Assembly (NCBI RefSeq): GCF_045689735.1 | Contig: NZ_CP142685.1 | Coordinates: 744,001-808,000, forward strand | Reading direction: 5' to 3' | DNA from: Halothiobacillus sp045689735 | GTDB lineage: Bacteria > Pseudomonadota > Gammaproteobacteria > Halothiobacillales > Halothiobacillaceae | Length of the DNA stretch: 64,000 nucleotides | Shown: positions 42,752 to 51,742 of the stretch, piece by piece | Layout: every line of letters starts with the position of its first letter | How positions within the stretch are numbered: position 1 is the stretch's first letter | Translations under genes and position numbers: made by a program | Notes under the pieces: model-generated | Told to the model about the DNA's origin: nothing | What the model saw: only the letters and a program-made list of their open reading frames with translations | The model's database searches: none

Positions 42752-43375
42752 TCATGAATCGGCCAGAAGCCGCTGATGGAGTTGCACGACCTGCGGGCGC
42801 AAGGCGTCGCGGTCGCCGTCGTTATCGATCCAGTGCGTGACGATGGGTTCGCGCTCGGCGTCGGTCACTTGAGCGGCCAGCATGCGCTCGGCGAGATCAG
42901 GGTCGATGCCGGGTCGGTTCATCAGCCGGGCGCGCTGCTGCGCTGGCGAGCAACGCACACCGAGGATGGCCTCCAGCCAGTGGTAGTGCGCGGCCACGCC
43001 GGGTTCGGCCAGCAGGGGGATGACGATCAGCACCAGCGGATGGTGTTGGGCGGCCTGAACCGCCTGCGCGTGCGCGAGCTCACGGATGGCCGGATGCAGA
43101 ATCGCTTCGACGCGTTGCTTGGCGCGTTTGTCGTGGAAAATGCGCTGTCGTAGTGCGGGACGATCCAGCGAGCCATCCGGTTGCAGAATCCCGTGGCCGA
43201 ATGCCTCGACCAGCTGATCAAGACAGGGCGAGGGCGGCGCGACGACCGTGCGGCTGATCACATCGGTATCCACTACCGGAACACCGAGGGTAGAAAAAAT
43301 TTCGGCAACCGTGGATTTTCCACAGGCAATGCCGCCCGTGAGCCCGATCAACCGACCGGGCGAGGGTTCGGTCAT
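42752..43375 (-). CDS. coaE: Dephospho-CoA kinase
   Basis: A 207-residue P-loop kinase for the last step of coenzyme A synthesis. The P-loop is GLTGGIACGKST (about 10-21), followed by VVDTDVISR, the conserved DTD motif, and LVEAFGHGILQPDGSLDRPALRQRIF. The ATG at 43375 overlaps the pilD stop (ATGA), the usual pilD-coaE coupling. It is the last gene of the pilBCD-coaE operon. Confidence 0.95.
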   Translation of the reverse strand: MTEPSPGRLIGLTGGIACGKSTVAEIFSTLGVPVVDTDVISRTVVAPPSPCLDQLVEAFGHGILQPDGSLDRPALRQRIFHDKRAKQRVEAILHPAIRELAHAQAVQAAQHHPLVLIVIPLLAEPGVAAHYHWLEAILGVRCSPAQQRARLMNRPGIDPDLAERMLAAQVTDAEREPIVTHWIDNDGDRDALRPQVVQLHQRLLADS

Positions 43376-44256
43376 CCCGCCCATCCCCAAAGACGCTGGC
43401 TGAGCAAGTCGCCCAGATAGAGCGCCAGGAACCCCGCCCCGGCGAGATAGGGGCCGAAGGGAATGGGAATGCGCCGGTCGTGGCGCAGCAGTAGGATCAT
43501 GCCGACCCCGATCACGGCGCCGACCCCCGCCGAGAGCAGGAGGATCATGGCCAGGGATTGCCAGCCTAACCAGGCGCCGAGCGCCGCCAGCAGCTTGAAA
43601 TCACCGTATCCCATGCCGTCTTTGCCGGTCGTGAGTTTGAACAGCCAGTACACGCTCCACAGCGCCAGATAGCCGCCGGCTGCACCGAGCACCGCATCGT
43701 GCAGCGAAACGCTGGGATTCAGGCCGAACGCCGCGAGCAGGAGCCCGAGCCACATCAGGGGCAGGGTGAGCAGATCGGGGAGCAGGGTGGTTTTCAGGTC
43801 GATGAGGGCGGCAGCCAGCAACAGCCAGCCGAAGACGAACACCGCCAAGGTGAATGCAGACACGCCAAAGTGCCAGGCGGCGAGCGCGGTCAATAACCCA
43901 CTGGCGAGTTCGACCAGCGGATACTGGAGACTGATGGGGTGCCCACAGGCCGCGCATCGACCCCGCAGCCATAACCAGCTCAGGACGGGAATGTTCTGCC
44001 AGGCTTTGATGGCCGTGTGGCATTGCGGGCAGGCCGAGCGCGGAGTGATCAGGTTATAGACGGGTGCTGAAGTCTCCGGGGTTTGTCCGAGCAGTTCCCG
44101 GCAGTCGCGCTGCCAGCCGCGCTCCAGCATGATGGGCAGGCGATGAATGACGACATTCAGGAAACTGCCAATCAGCAGCCCCAGGATCAGGGAGAACCCG
44201 ATCCACAGGCCGGCATTTTGCCGAAAGGCATCCACTAAGGCATCGAAGCCGGCCAT
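43372..44256 (-). CDS. pilD: Type IV prepilin peptidase PilD
   Basis: A 294-residue inner-membrane aspartate protease and methyltransferase that cleaves and N-methylates prepilins. The two CxxC pairs CPQCH ... CAACG (about 76-105) form the zinc-binding loop. The catalytic aspartates lie in ALIDLKTTLLPDLLTLPL and YGDFKLLAALGAWLG. About eight membrane helices are visible. It follows pilC by nine bases. Confidence 0.95.
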   Translation of the reverse strand: MAGFDALVDAFRQNAGLWIGFSLILGLLIGSFLNVVIHRLPIMLERGWQRDCRELLGQTPETSAPVYNLITPRSACPQCHTAIKAWQNIPVLSWLWLRGRCAACGHPISLQYPLVELASGLLTALAAWHFGVSAFTLAVFVFGWLLLAAALIDLKTTLLPDLLTLPLMWLGLLLAAFGLNPSVSLHDAVLGAAGGYLALWSVYWLFKLTTGKDGMGYGDFKLLAALGAWLGWQSLAMILLLSAGVGAVIGVGMILLLRHDRRIPIPFGPYLAGAGFLALYLGDLLSQRLWGWAG

Positions 44257-44265
44257 GAACGCGGA

Positions 44266-45504
44266 TTACACCACCGAGCCGAGTTTGAAGATCGGCAGGT
44301 ACATGGCGATGACGAGCCCGCCGACCACCACGCCGAGGAAGGCCATGATCAGGGGTTCCATCAAGCTGGACATGGCATCGACCATGTTGTCAACTTCTTC
44401 TTCGTACATATCGGCCACTTTGCCGAGCATGGTGTCGAGCGCGCCGGTTTCTTCCCCGATCGCCACCATTTGCACCACCATGACGGGGAACAGTTTGGAT
44501 TGCTGCATGCCGACCCGCAGGGGCGAACCAGCGGCAATCACATCGCGAATGTTCATCACGGCATCTTTGAAGATGGCATTGCCCGTGGAGCCGGCGGTCG
44601 GGGGCATGGCTTCCACCAGTGGAACCCCGGCGGAGAACATGGTGCTCAAGGTGCGGGCAAAGCGGGCGATCGCCGCCTTTTCGGTCAGTGGGCCGAAGAT
44701 CGGCATTTTGAGGATCATGCGGTCGAGAAAGTGGTTGAAGGGATCCGAGCGGCGTTTGACATAGACGAATAGAAAAATCGCTACGCCTATGCTGCCGAAG
44801 ATCAGGTACCAATATTTCTGGAATGCTTCCGACAGGCCAATCACGAACAGGGTGAAAGCCGGCAGGCTGGCGCCAAATCCATCGAACAGTTCCTTGAATT
44901 GTGGAATCACGAAAATCAACAAGATGGCCGTGACGATGAAAGCGACCACCACGACGGCAATCGGGTAGAACAGCGCTTTCTTGATTTTGCCTTTCAGCGA
45001 TTCGGTTTTTTCCTTATAGGTGGCGACCCGGTCGAGCACCAGTTCGAGCGCACCGGATTCTTCACCGGCGCGCACCAGGTTCACAAACAGCTCATCAAAA
45101 TACTTGCGGTGTTTATCCATGGCGCCGGCGAGCGTCATCCCGCTTTCGACATCGTTCTTCACGGTGGTGACAAGCTCTTTCATCGCCACTTTTTCCGCAC
45201 TCTGCGCGATGATGTCGAGCGCCTGTACGATCGGCAATCCCGCCGTCATCATGGTGGACAGCTGGCGGGCGAAAACGGCGATGTCTTTCGGTTTGATTTG
45301 TGCGGTATTGGCAAATAGCGGTTTGGGCTTTTTCTTGATGCGTACAACCGTCAAGCCGAGTCGGCGCACCTCACCGCGAACCACCATTTCGTTGAAGGCG
45401 GGCATTTCGCCCCGCACGAGCTTGCCATCCTTGTTTTTTGCTTCGTAAAGAAAGACAACTTTATTTTCTTCCGCTTTCTTTTTTGCAGCGACTGCCGTTG
45501 CCAT
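44266..45504 (-). CDS. pilC: Type IV pilus inner-membrane platform protein PilC
   Basis: A 412-residue T2SSF-family protein with two repeated domains, each opening with a helical FARQLSTMMTAGLPIVQALDII-type segment (the second is FARTLSTMFSAGVPLVEAM) and ending in membrane helices. It anchors the PilB motor in the pilus assembly machine. An N-terminal KAEENKVVFLYEAKNKDGK is typical. It lies 11 bases after pilB. Confidence 0.95.
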   Translation of the reverse strand: MATAVAAKKKAEENKVVFLYEAKNKDGKLVRGEMPAFNEMVVRGEVRRLGLTVVRIKKKPKPLFANTAQIKPKDIAVFARQLSTMMTAGLPIVQALDIIAQSAEKVAMKELVTTVKNDVESGMTLAGAMDKHRKYFDELFVNLVRAGEESGALELVLDRVATYKEKTESLKGKIKKALFYPIAVVVVAFIVTAILLIFVIPQFKELFDGFGASLPAFTLFVIGLSEAFQKYWYLIFGSIGVAIFLFVYVKRRSDPFNHFLDRMILKMPIFGPLTEKAAIARFARTLSTMFSAGVPLVEAMPPTAGSTGNAIFKDAVMNIRDVIAAGSPLRVGMQQSKLFPVMVVQMVAIGEETGALDTMLGKVADMYEEEVDNMVDAMSSLMEPLIMAFLGVVVGGLVIAMYLPIFKLGSVV

Positions 45505-45515
45505 GGTGTTCTCCC

Positions 45516-47207
45516 TTAATCCTTGGTCACCCGATTGAGTTCTTCGAGACTGATCATGCCGGCCTTGACTTTGCGCAGGCCGGATTGTCGTAGGTCACTA
45601 ACGCCTTCCTTTTGTGCTTGATCGGCCAGTTCCATGGCGTTGCCTCCGCGCATGATGATACGCCCCATTTCCTCGGAAACGGGCATCACCTGGTAAAGAC
45701 CGACCCGCCCTTTATAACCGCCGGTACACTGATCGCAGCCGACGGCCTTGAATATCTTGATGCCGCTCTGGATGTCGACCGGGGTAAAACCTTCGCGTGC
45801 CAACTCTTCATCGGGCACATGATCCACTTTTTTGCAGTTGTTGCATAAGCGGCGTGCCAGGCGTTGCGCGATGATCAGGTTTACAGAGGATGCGATGTTG
45901 TACGCGGGCACCCCCATGTTCACGAGGCGCGTCAGGGTTTGCGGGGCATCATTGGTATGTAAGGTGGAGAGTACCAAGTGGCCGGTTTGTGCGGCTTTGA
46001 TCGCAATTTCAGCGGTTTCCAGATCGCGGATCTCGCCGACCATGATGACATCCGGGTCCTGCCGCAGGAAGGCACGCAGCGCGCTGGCAAAGGTTAAGCC
46101 TACCTTGGCGTTGACATTGACCTGATTGATGCCGGGTACCACGATTTCCGCGGGATCCTCTGCGGTGGAGATGTTGCGATCCAGGGTGTTCAGAATGTTC
46201 AGGCCGGTATACAGCGAGACGGTTTTCCCCGAGCCCGTGGGGCCGGTGACCAGAATCATGCCGTAAGGGCGATTGAGTGCCTTGAGGTACAGCTCTTTCT
46301 GATCCGGCTCATAGCCCAGCATGTCAATCCCGAGCTGGGCGCTGGTGGGATCGAGAATCCGCATCACGACCTTTTCGCCAAACAGGGTCGGGCAGGTGTT
46401 GACGCGGAAATCGATAGAACGGGTATTGGACAGTTTGAGTTTGATCCGCCCATCCTGTGGGACGCGCCGTTCGGAAATATCCATCCGGCTCATGACCTTG
46501 ACGCGCGCAATGATGCGATCCGCCAACGCCTTGGGGGGATGCGGGATTTCGGTCAGAATGCCATCAATCCGAAAACGGATCCGGAACAGTTTTTCATAGG
46601 GCTCCAGATGGATGTCGGATGCTTTACGCCGAATGGCGTCGGTCAGGGTTTTGGTGACGAATTTGACGACGATGTCATCCTGTAGCGGGTCGTCGCTCTT
46701 TTCATCGGGGGTGCCCTCGGTTTCAAACTGAATATTGTTCAGGTCATCGTCGAGATCGTCTAAACCCGCTGCGGCGCTGTTGCGCGCTTCTTCGAGCAGG
46801 CGGGCGATCTTGCCGGGATCTGCCGTGACCACATCAATGGCCAGATTGGTGCTGAAACGAAGATTTTCGATCACGCCCTGGTCAGAGGGATCGGCCAGCG
46901 CGACCGTGAGGCGTCTACCGCGCTTGCGCAGTGGGAGCGTGGTACCGCTTTCCAGCAGCTTCGCCGGCACGAGGCTCAGCGGGAGATCCGTGGTGTCGAA
47001 GGCGTCCAACTCCAGCAGCGGCACGCCAAAGCGCTGAGAAGTTGCCCGCGCGATGCTGGCACCGGAAATGCCGCTGCTCATCAGGGTTTGCAGCAGGGGT
47101 TCCTGCTCTTTTTTGGCGCGTTCGATCAGTTCGGCTGCGCGTTGCGGCTCGATGGTCTGGGTTTTGACCAGAGCTTCCATAAGACCAGTGATGGGCGGGT
47201 GTGTCAT
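45516..47207 (-). CDS. pilB: Type IV pilus assembly ATPase PilB
   Basis: A 563-residue GspE-family hexameric ATPase driving pilus extension. The N-terminal MshEN-type region comes first, then Walker A VTGPTGSGKTVSLY, the Asp and His boxes, Walker B ILR/FLRQDPDVIMVGEIRD, and the tetracysteine zinc motif CNNCKK ... CDQC near 460-500. The ATG at 47207 is preferred over one 18 codons upstream because MTHPPITGL starts the conserved part. Confidence 0.95.
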   Translation of the reverse strand: MTHPPITGLMEALVKTQTIEPQRAAELIERAKKEQEPLLQTLMSSGISGASIARATSQRFGVPLLELDAFDTTDLPLSLVPAKLLESGTTLPLRKRGRRLTVALADPSDQGVIENLRFSTNLAIDVVTADPGKIARLLEEARNSAAAGLDDLDDDLNNIQFETEGTPDEKSDDPLQDDIVVKFVTKTLTDAIRRKASDIHLEPYEKLFRIRFRIDGILTEIPHPPKALADRIIARVKVMSRMDISERRVPQDGRIKLKLSNTRSIDFRVNTCPTLFGEKVVMRILDPTSAQLGIDMLGYEPDQKELYLKALNRPYGMILVTGPTGSGKTVSLYTGLNILNTLDRNISTAEDPAEIVVPGINQVNVNAKVGLTFASALRAFLRQDPDVIMVGEIRDLETAEIAIKAAQTGHLVLSTLHTNDAPQTLTRLVNMGVPAYNIASSVNLIIAQRLARRLCNNCKKVDHVPDEELAREGFTPVDIQSGIKIFKAVGCDQCTGGYKGRVGLYQVMPVSEEMGRIIMRGGNAMELADQAQKEGVSDLRQSGLRKVKAGMISLEELNRVTKD

Positions 47208-47282
47208 GGGCGATTCAAGACCAATAATTCCGTTTACGGTTCGACGGCATACTATAGCCAAATCCGTTGCGGAGGATAGCGA

Positions 47283-47702
47283 TTATTGCGTCGTCGTGGG
47301 GTGTTGCCTGCCTTCGAGTTGTTCGCGGAGCGCCATCAACTCTGTCACATCGCGCTGAATGCCAATGAAGTAGGTTCGCCCATCTTCAGGATGAATCCAG
47401 GGGCGAATCGAGAGTTCATTCCAGAATAGCCGTCCATCCTTGCGGTAATTTCGTAACACGACGCGAGCCGGTCGTCCTTCGCGGATGGCCTCGCGGATGG
47501 TGTGCAACGCGGGTTGATCCCGGTCATCCGCCTGCAGAAAGCGACAGTCCTGGTACAGCACTTCGTCGAGCGGGTAGCCGGTCAGCGAAGAAAAAGCCGC
47601 ATTGGCATAGATCAGGATATTGTCGCTGCCTTCCTGCTCGGCAATGACGATGCCTTCGTTGGCAGCGTCCATGGCTTGTTGAAGTAGCGCGGAATCTAGC
47701 AT
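47283..47702 (-). CDS. Short LOV (blue-light photoreceptor) protein
   Basis: A 139-residue stand-alone LOV domain with a short C-terminal helix. The photoactive Cys53 lies in DCRFLQ, and Arg54, Gln57, Arg70, Asn85 (NYRKDG), Asn95 (FWNEL) and Gln116 (GIQRDV) are all in flavin-binding positions. The Asn usually before the Cys is Asp here. It lacks any output domain, so it must act through a partner. The MerR-type gene 60 bases upstream on the same strand is the obvious candidate, as in the short-LOV/class II LitR pair of Pseudomonas putida. Confidence 0.82.
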   Translation of the reverse strand: MLDSALLQQAMDAANEGIVIAEQEGSDNILIYANAAFSSLTGYPLDEVLYQDCRFLQADDRDQPALHTIREAIREGRPARVVLRNYRKDGRLFWNELSIRPWIHPEDGRTYFIGIQRDVTELMALREQLEGRQHPTTTQ

Positions 47703-47762
47703 CGGTCAGGCGTTCTTTCATCGAATGACAGGGAGCCGATCATATCAAAATATGCACGGGGT

Positions 47763-48668
47763 TCAGCGGGTGAGGAATAACGGCCGCAAGTGCGCCAGAC
47801 AGGCGGTGGCGTTGCCCTGGATCAGTCCTTGGGCGTGTTGCAGGGGATCTTGCGGTGAACCGATGTGACACCAATGCAGGCGGGTCGCGCCCGAAAGAAA
47901 CTGGGTAGGCGCTGGCGAATCCGTATCAAGCAGTCGTATCCAATGCGCCGCCTGCCAGCGTTCAGCAAGCCGATGGCGCTGGCTTTCATCCAGCCCGCCG
48001 GGGAGGATTTTGACCGTGCCCGAATGCGCGAGGCCGATCCCCAGTGCGAATTCTTCTGCGCGCCAGATTCGAGATGTGGGGGTGTCGATCAAAATCAGCG
48101 GGTGTTGTGCATCCGGGCGTTTGGCCTGCAACAGGAGCCACCATTCCAGCCGCTGGCGGATATGCTGTGTCAACCAAATCAAGCCAATGTCTCGATCAGG
48201 CCAGGCATCGCGGGATTCCAGCGCCCTGAGTGCGCCGAGCATGCCATTGGCAAGTACCGTTTCCGGGGGGAGCCACATCAGCGCCTCTTGTTCGGTTTGT
48301 CGCCAGGCGAGCGGATCGAGTTTGAGTGTGGCATTTTTGAAGCGGTCAACCCAGGGTGCCGCGTGCTGCGCGGCGGTCGGTTCGGTCATCGATAGCTCGG
48401 CGCTGGGTGGCGAGTTTTGAAGAATCTGGGCGATTTGTGGCAGGGCGATCCCCTGCGCGCTGAGGGTTTGTGTCTGGCGAATCGCCTGAATGTCACGGGC
48501 GCTATAAAGGCGGTGGCCGGATTCGGTGCGGGTAGGGCAAATCAGCCCATACCGCCGTTCCCAAGCGCGGAGTGTGATCGGGTTTACCCCGGTCATCTGC
48601 GCGACGGCCCGGATCGGGAACAAATGTTCGGCGCTGGTGCTGGCCGTTTCTTGTGGAAAATCGCTCAT
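47763..48668 (-). CDS. MerR-family regulator, class II LitR-like
   Basis: A 301-residue regulator. The MerR helix-turn-helix and wing is at about 18-85 (IRAVAQMTGVNPITLRAWERRYGL ... GHRLYSARDIQAI). The C-terminal 200 residues have the helical plus alpha/beta layout of LitR/CarH proteins, but I see no DxHxxG cobalamin motif, so it fits the cobalamin-independent class II. It diverges from an SDR gene, and the 113-bp gap carries 11-bp direct repeats suited to LitR/CarH binding. It is likely a repressor relieved by light through the LOV protein. Confidence 0.78.
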   Translation of the reverse strand: MSDFPQETASTSAEHLFPIRAVAQMTGVNPITLRAWERRYGLICPTRTESGHRLYSARDIQAIRQTQTLSAQGIALPQIAQILQNSPPSAELSMTEPTAAQHAAPWVDRFKNATLKLDPLAWRQTEQEALMWLPPETVLANGMLGALRALESRDAWPDRDIGLIWLTQHIRQRLEWWLLLQAKRPDAQHPLILIDTPTSRIWRAEEFALGIGLAHSGTVKILPGGLDESQRHRLAERWQAAHWIRLLDTDSPAPTQFLSGATRLHWCHIGSPQDPLQHAQGLIQGNATACLAHLRPLFLTR

Positions 48669-48679
48669 GCCAAAATTTT

Positions 48680-48725
48680 TGTGCTAGGAATGTGCTAAGA
48701 ATCTGTATAGGTTTTGTATGAGAAA
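48680..48725. promoter_or_regulatory. Four 11-bp-phased direct repeats, probable LitR/MerR operator
   Basis: TGTGCTAGGAA (48680-48690) and TGTGCTAAGAA (48691-48701) abut. After two bases, TGTATAGGTTT (48704-48714) and TGTATGAGAAA (48715-48725) also abut. The 11-base phase matches CarH/LitR operators. A TTGACT-N17-TCATAC promoter for the leftward gene overlaps the array (TTGACT at 48745-48740, minus strand). Confidence 0.65.
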
Positions 48726-48781
48726 GCTTAGCAGCTTGAGTCAAAATTTTATCAATTCCTTGGCCAGGAGCCGCGTTTACG

Positions 48782-49576
48782 ATGAGCGCCATCAAAGCAG
48801 AATCGTTTTCCCCCGCCGCGTGTGCCGCCTCCCGCCCGGTCACCTGGGTTGTGGGTGCCAATAGCGGGATTGGCCTGGCTCTGGTCGATGAGTTGCTTGG
48901 CCGGGCGGAACAGGCTGTCGTCGCCTCTTCGCGCCGGCTGAATGCGCTCGATGCGCGGGTACAACAGTATCCGGATCGTTGTCAGGCGATTGCGGTGGAT
49001 GTGACGCAACCGGCGACGCTGGTCGCGGCGATGGCGCAGATTCTGGCGCGTTGGGGGCGTTTGGATCGGGTCGTCCTGAATGCCGCAGACTATACGCCGA
49101 TGGGACTGGCGGATTTCGATCCCGCATTATTCGAGCGTTTGATGACCGTCAATTTTATCGGGGTGGTGCACGGAATCGATGCCGTGCGCGAACACTTCAT
49201 CGCACAGCGACAGGGGGAAATTTTGATTACGGCCAGCGTTGCGGGGTTTCGTGGCCTGCCCTATGCCGCGCCCTATGGTGCGACCAAGGCCGCGCTGATC
49301 TCGCTGGCGGAATCACTGGCGCCGGAATTTGCCCGTCATGGCGTGCGGCTGCGCGTCATCAACCCGGGATTTGTCCGCACCCCCATGACCGACAAAAATG
49401 CGTTTGAGATGCCGGGAATCATAGAGCCATCTGTCGCTGCCGCCGCCATCGTTCGTGCTTTCGGGCGGCGCCGGTTTGAAATCCTAGTGCCCTGGGGGTT
49501 CGGCTGGGTGATGAAACGCCTGCGTTGCCTGCCTTATCCGTTGTTTTTTGCCTTGACCCGACGGATGCTGAAATGA
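48782..49576 (+). CDS. Short-chain dehydrogenase/reductase
   Basis: A 264-residue SDR. The Rossmann motif VVGANSGIGLALVDEL is at about 23-38, NAADY replaces the NNAG element, Ser lies in ITASVAGF and the catalytic pair in YGATK (about 161-165). The substrate is unknown. It is the first gene of the unit divergent from the LitR-like regulator, and overlaps the NTF2-like gene by four bases. SDR plus NTF2-like genes are a recurring part of LitR-controlled light clusters together with photolyase and fatty-acid cyclopropanation genes, which are absent here. Confidence 0.88.
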   Translation: MSAIKAESFSPAACAASRPVTWVVGANSGIGLALVDELLGRAEQAVVASSRRLNALDARVQQYPDRCQAIAVDVTQPATLVAAMAQILARWGRLDRVVLNAADYTPMGLADFDPALFERLMTVNFIGVVHGIDAVREHFIAQRQGEILITASVAGFRGLPYAAPYGATKAALISLAESLAPEFARHGVRLRVINPGFVRTPMTDKNAFEMPGIIEPSVAAAAIVRAFGRRRFEILVPWGFGWVMKRLRCLPYPLFFALTRRMLK

Positions 49577-50007
49577 ATCTTCCGGCCATTCCTGGGCTCG
49601 AAGCCTATGTGCGGGCGTTTGAAACGCTCGCGGCGGATCGGCTGGACGAGTTGACCGCTTGCTTTGCCGAATCGGCGTATTTTGAAGACCCGTTCAACCG
49701 GGTGTCCGGGCGGGCGGCGATTGGTCGTGTCTTCGCGCATGGGTTTCGGCAGTGCCCGCAGCTGCGCTTCGAGATCGAAGAAGTCGCCGGGGTGGCTGAT
49801 GCGCCCGTCGTGTTGATCGTCTGGCGCTTTGTTTGCGGCGATGCGGGCGATTTGAGGCTGCATGGGGTTAGCCGGGTGGTGTTCGGTGCCGATGGCCTCG
49901 TGCAATCCCATGTCGATTATTGGGATCCAGCGGCGCAGCTATATGAGCGCGTTCCCCTACTGGGCGCGTTGATGCGGGCAATCCGGCGTCGGCTGGCGGC
50001 CAGCTAG
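49573..50007 (+). CDS. NTF2/SnoaL-like protein
   Basis: A 144-residue cone-shaped alpha+beta barrel protein. LDELTACFAESAYFEDPFNRVSGRAAIGRVFAHGF is the typical SnoaL-like block, and VDYWDPAAQLYERVPLLGALMRAIRRRL ends it. The ATG overlaps the SDR stop (ATGA). It may bind or isomerise a small hydrophobic ligand. This family is regularly the second gene behind the SDR in LitR-linked clusters. Confidence 0.82.
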   Translation: MNLPAIPGLEAYVRAFETLAADRLDELTACFAESAYFEDPFNRVSGRAAIGRVFAHGFRQCPQLRFEIEEVAGVADAPVVLIVWRFVCGDAGDLRLHGVSRVVFGADGLVQSHVDYWDPAAQLYERVPLLGALMRAIRRRLAAS

Positions 50008-50181
50008 CTGTCGTCTCGCCACGGCGGCGCGGGCTTTCCCGTTTGTTCTGTCGCGGCGCGGCCGCATTGATTCTGTGCTCCTTCGCGCGGGTCGCCTTGA
50101 CCGAACCCGGTGCGCTCGCTATGTTGCCGGGCTCGTTTACCGAATCTTTTCGCCCTGCGTTTGAGTGTTGGAGTTGTGCTG

Positions 50182-51735
50182 ATGACTGCCGCGTCCCGTT
50201 CTGATCTGATCATTTTTGATACCACGCTGCGCGATGGTGAGCAAAGTCCCGGCGCGGCGATGACGCGCGAGGACAAATTGCGCATCGCTCGTCAGCTGGA
50301 GCGATTGGGCGTGGATGTGATCGAAGCGGGCTTCGCCGCCGCGAGCGAGGGCGATTTCGCTGCGATTCGTGCGATTGCCGAGACCATCGAAACCGCCACC
50401 GTCTGCTCCCTCGCCCGGGCGAATGAGCGCGATGTCCGGCGTGCGGGCGAATCGATTGCGCCCGCGCCGAAGAAGCGGATTCACACTTTTATCGCGACCA
50501 GCCCGATCCACATGGAGAAAAAACTGCGGATGACGCCCGATGAGGTCGTCGCCCACGCGGTCAAAGCCATCGAACTCGCGCGAACCTACACTGACGATGT
50601 GGAGTTTTCTGCCGAAGATGCCGTGCGTTCGGATCTCGATTTTCTGGTGCGGGTCTTCGAGGCCGCCATCGAAGCCGGGGCGACGACCCTCAATGTGCCG
50701 GATACGGTGGGTTATTCCACCCCGGCGCAGTGGGGCGAACGCATGGCCGCGCTGATTGCCCGCACGCGCGGTGCCGAGCGCGTGGTCTGGTCCACGCACT
50801 GCCACAATGACCTTGGCATGGCGGTGGCGAACTCGCTCTCGGCGGTGCTGGCGGGCGCGCGGCAGGTGGAATGCACCATCAATGGCCTGGGCGAGCGCGC
50901 GGGCAATGCGGCGCTGGAAGAAATCGTCATGGCGGTGCGTACGCGCCGTGATGTGTTCGGAGTCGATACGCGGATCGATACGACCCAGATCGTGCCGACC
51001 TCCAAGCTGGTTTCCACCATCACCGGTTATCCGGTACAGCCCAACAAGGCGATCGTGGGCGCCAATGCCTTCGCGCATGAATCGGGCATTCATCAGGACG
51101 GTGTACTCAAGCACCGCGAAACCTACGAAATCATGCGCGCCGAGGATGTCGGCTGGAGCACCAACAAGCTCTCGCTCGGCAAACTGTCTGGGCGTAATGC
51201 CTTCCGTTCACGCCTGACCGAGCTTGGCATCGACCTTGCTAGTGAAGAGGCGCTGAACGATGCGTTCCGCCGTTTCAAGGATCTGGCGGACAAGAAGCGG
51301 GAAATCTTCGACGAAGACATTCAGGCGCTGGTTTCCGAAGTGCATGAAGAGCGGGTGGATCGCTACAAGTTGGTCTCGCTCAAGGTGTGCTCGGAAACGG
51401 GCGAGGTGCCGACCGCGCAGATGGTGATCGCGGTCGATGGGGTAGAGCAGTCCGCCCAGGCGCAAGGCGCGGGGCCGGTCGATGCCGCGTTTGTCTGCAT
51501 CGAATCGATTCTGCATTCCGGGGCGAACCTGCAACTGTATTCCGTCAACAACATCACCAGCGGCACGGATGCGCAGGGGGAAGTGAATGTGCGGCTCGAA
51601 CGCGCCGGGCGGATCGTGACGGGGCAGGGGGCAGATACCGATATCGTGGTTGCCTCCGCCAAAGCGTATCTGAACGCGCTGGATCGGTTACAGCAGCCGG
51701 CGGCGCGCGCCCATCCACAGCACGAGGATGTGTGA
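50182..51735 (+). CDS. leuA: 2-isopropylmalate synthase
   Basis: A 517-residue LeuA of the long form. The TIM barrel opens with IIFDTTLRDGEQSPGAAM (Arg and Asp for catalysis), the metal-binding HxH lies in WSTHCHNDLGMAVANS, and the C-terminal leucine-sensing regulatory domain runs from about 390 (VSLKVCSETGEVPTAQMVI). The ATG at 50182 follows GGAG. It makes the first committed intermediate of leucine synthesis. The 174 bp upstream are GC-rich; I see no clear leader peptide with leucine codons. Confidence 0.95.
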   Translation: MTAASRSDLIIFDTTLRDGEQSPGAAMTREDKLRIARQLERLGVDVIEAGFAAASEGDFAAIRAIAETIETATVCSLARANERDVRRAGESIAPAPKKRIHTFIATSPIHMEKKLRMTPDEVVAHAVKAIELARTYTDDVEFSAEDAVRSDLDFLVRVFEAAIEAGATTLNVPDTVGYSTPAQWGERMAALIARTRGAERVVWSTHCHNDLGMAVANSLSAVLAGARQVECTINGLGERAGNAALEEIVMAVRTRRDVFGVDTRIDTTQIVPTSKLVSTITGYPVQPNKAIVGANAFAHESGIHQDGVLKHRETYEIMRAEDVGWSTNKLSLGKLSGRNAFRSRLTELGIDLASEEALNDAFRRFKDLADKKREIFDEDIQALVSEVHEERVDRYKLVSLKVCSETGEVPTAQMVIAVDGVEQSAQAQGAGPVDAAFVCIESILHSGANLQLYSVNNITSGTDAQGEVNVRLERAGRIVTGQGADTDIVVASAKAYLNALDRLQQPAARAHPQHEDV

Positions 51736-51742
51736 GCCGCGT

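Noticed and set aside
48680..48725. Direct repeats as a CRISPR array
   Set aside because: Units are only 11 bases with no spacers and no cas genes.
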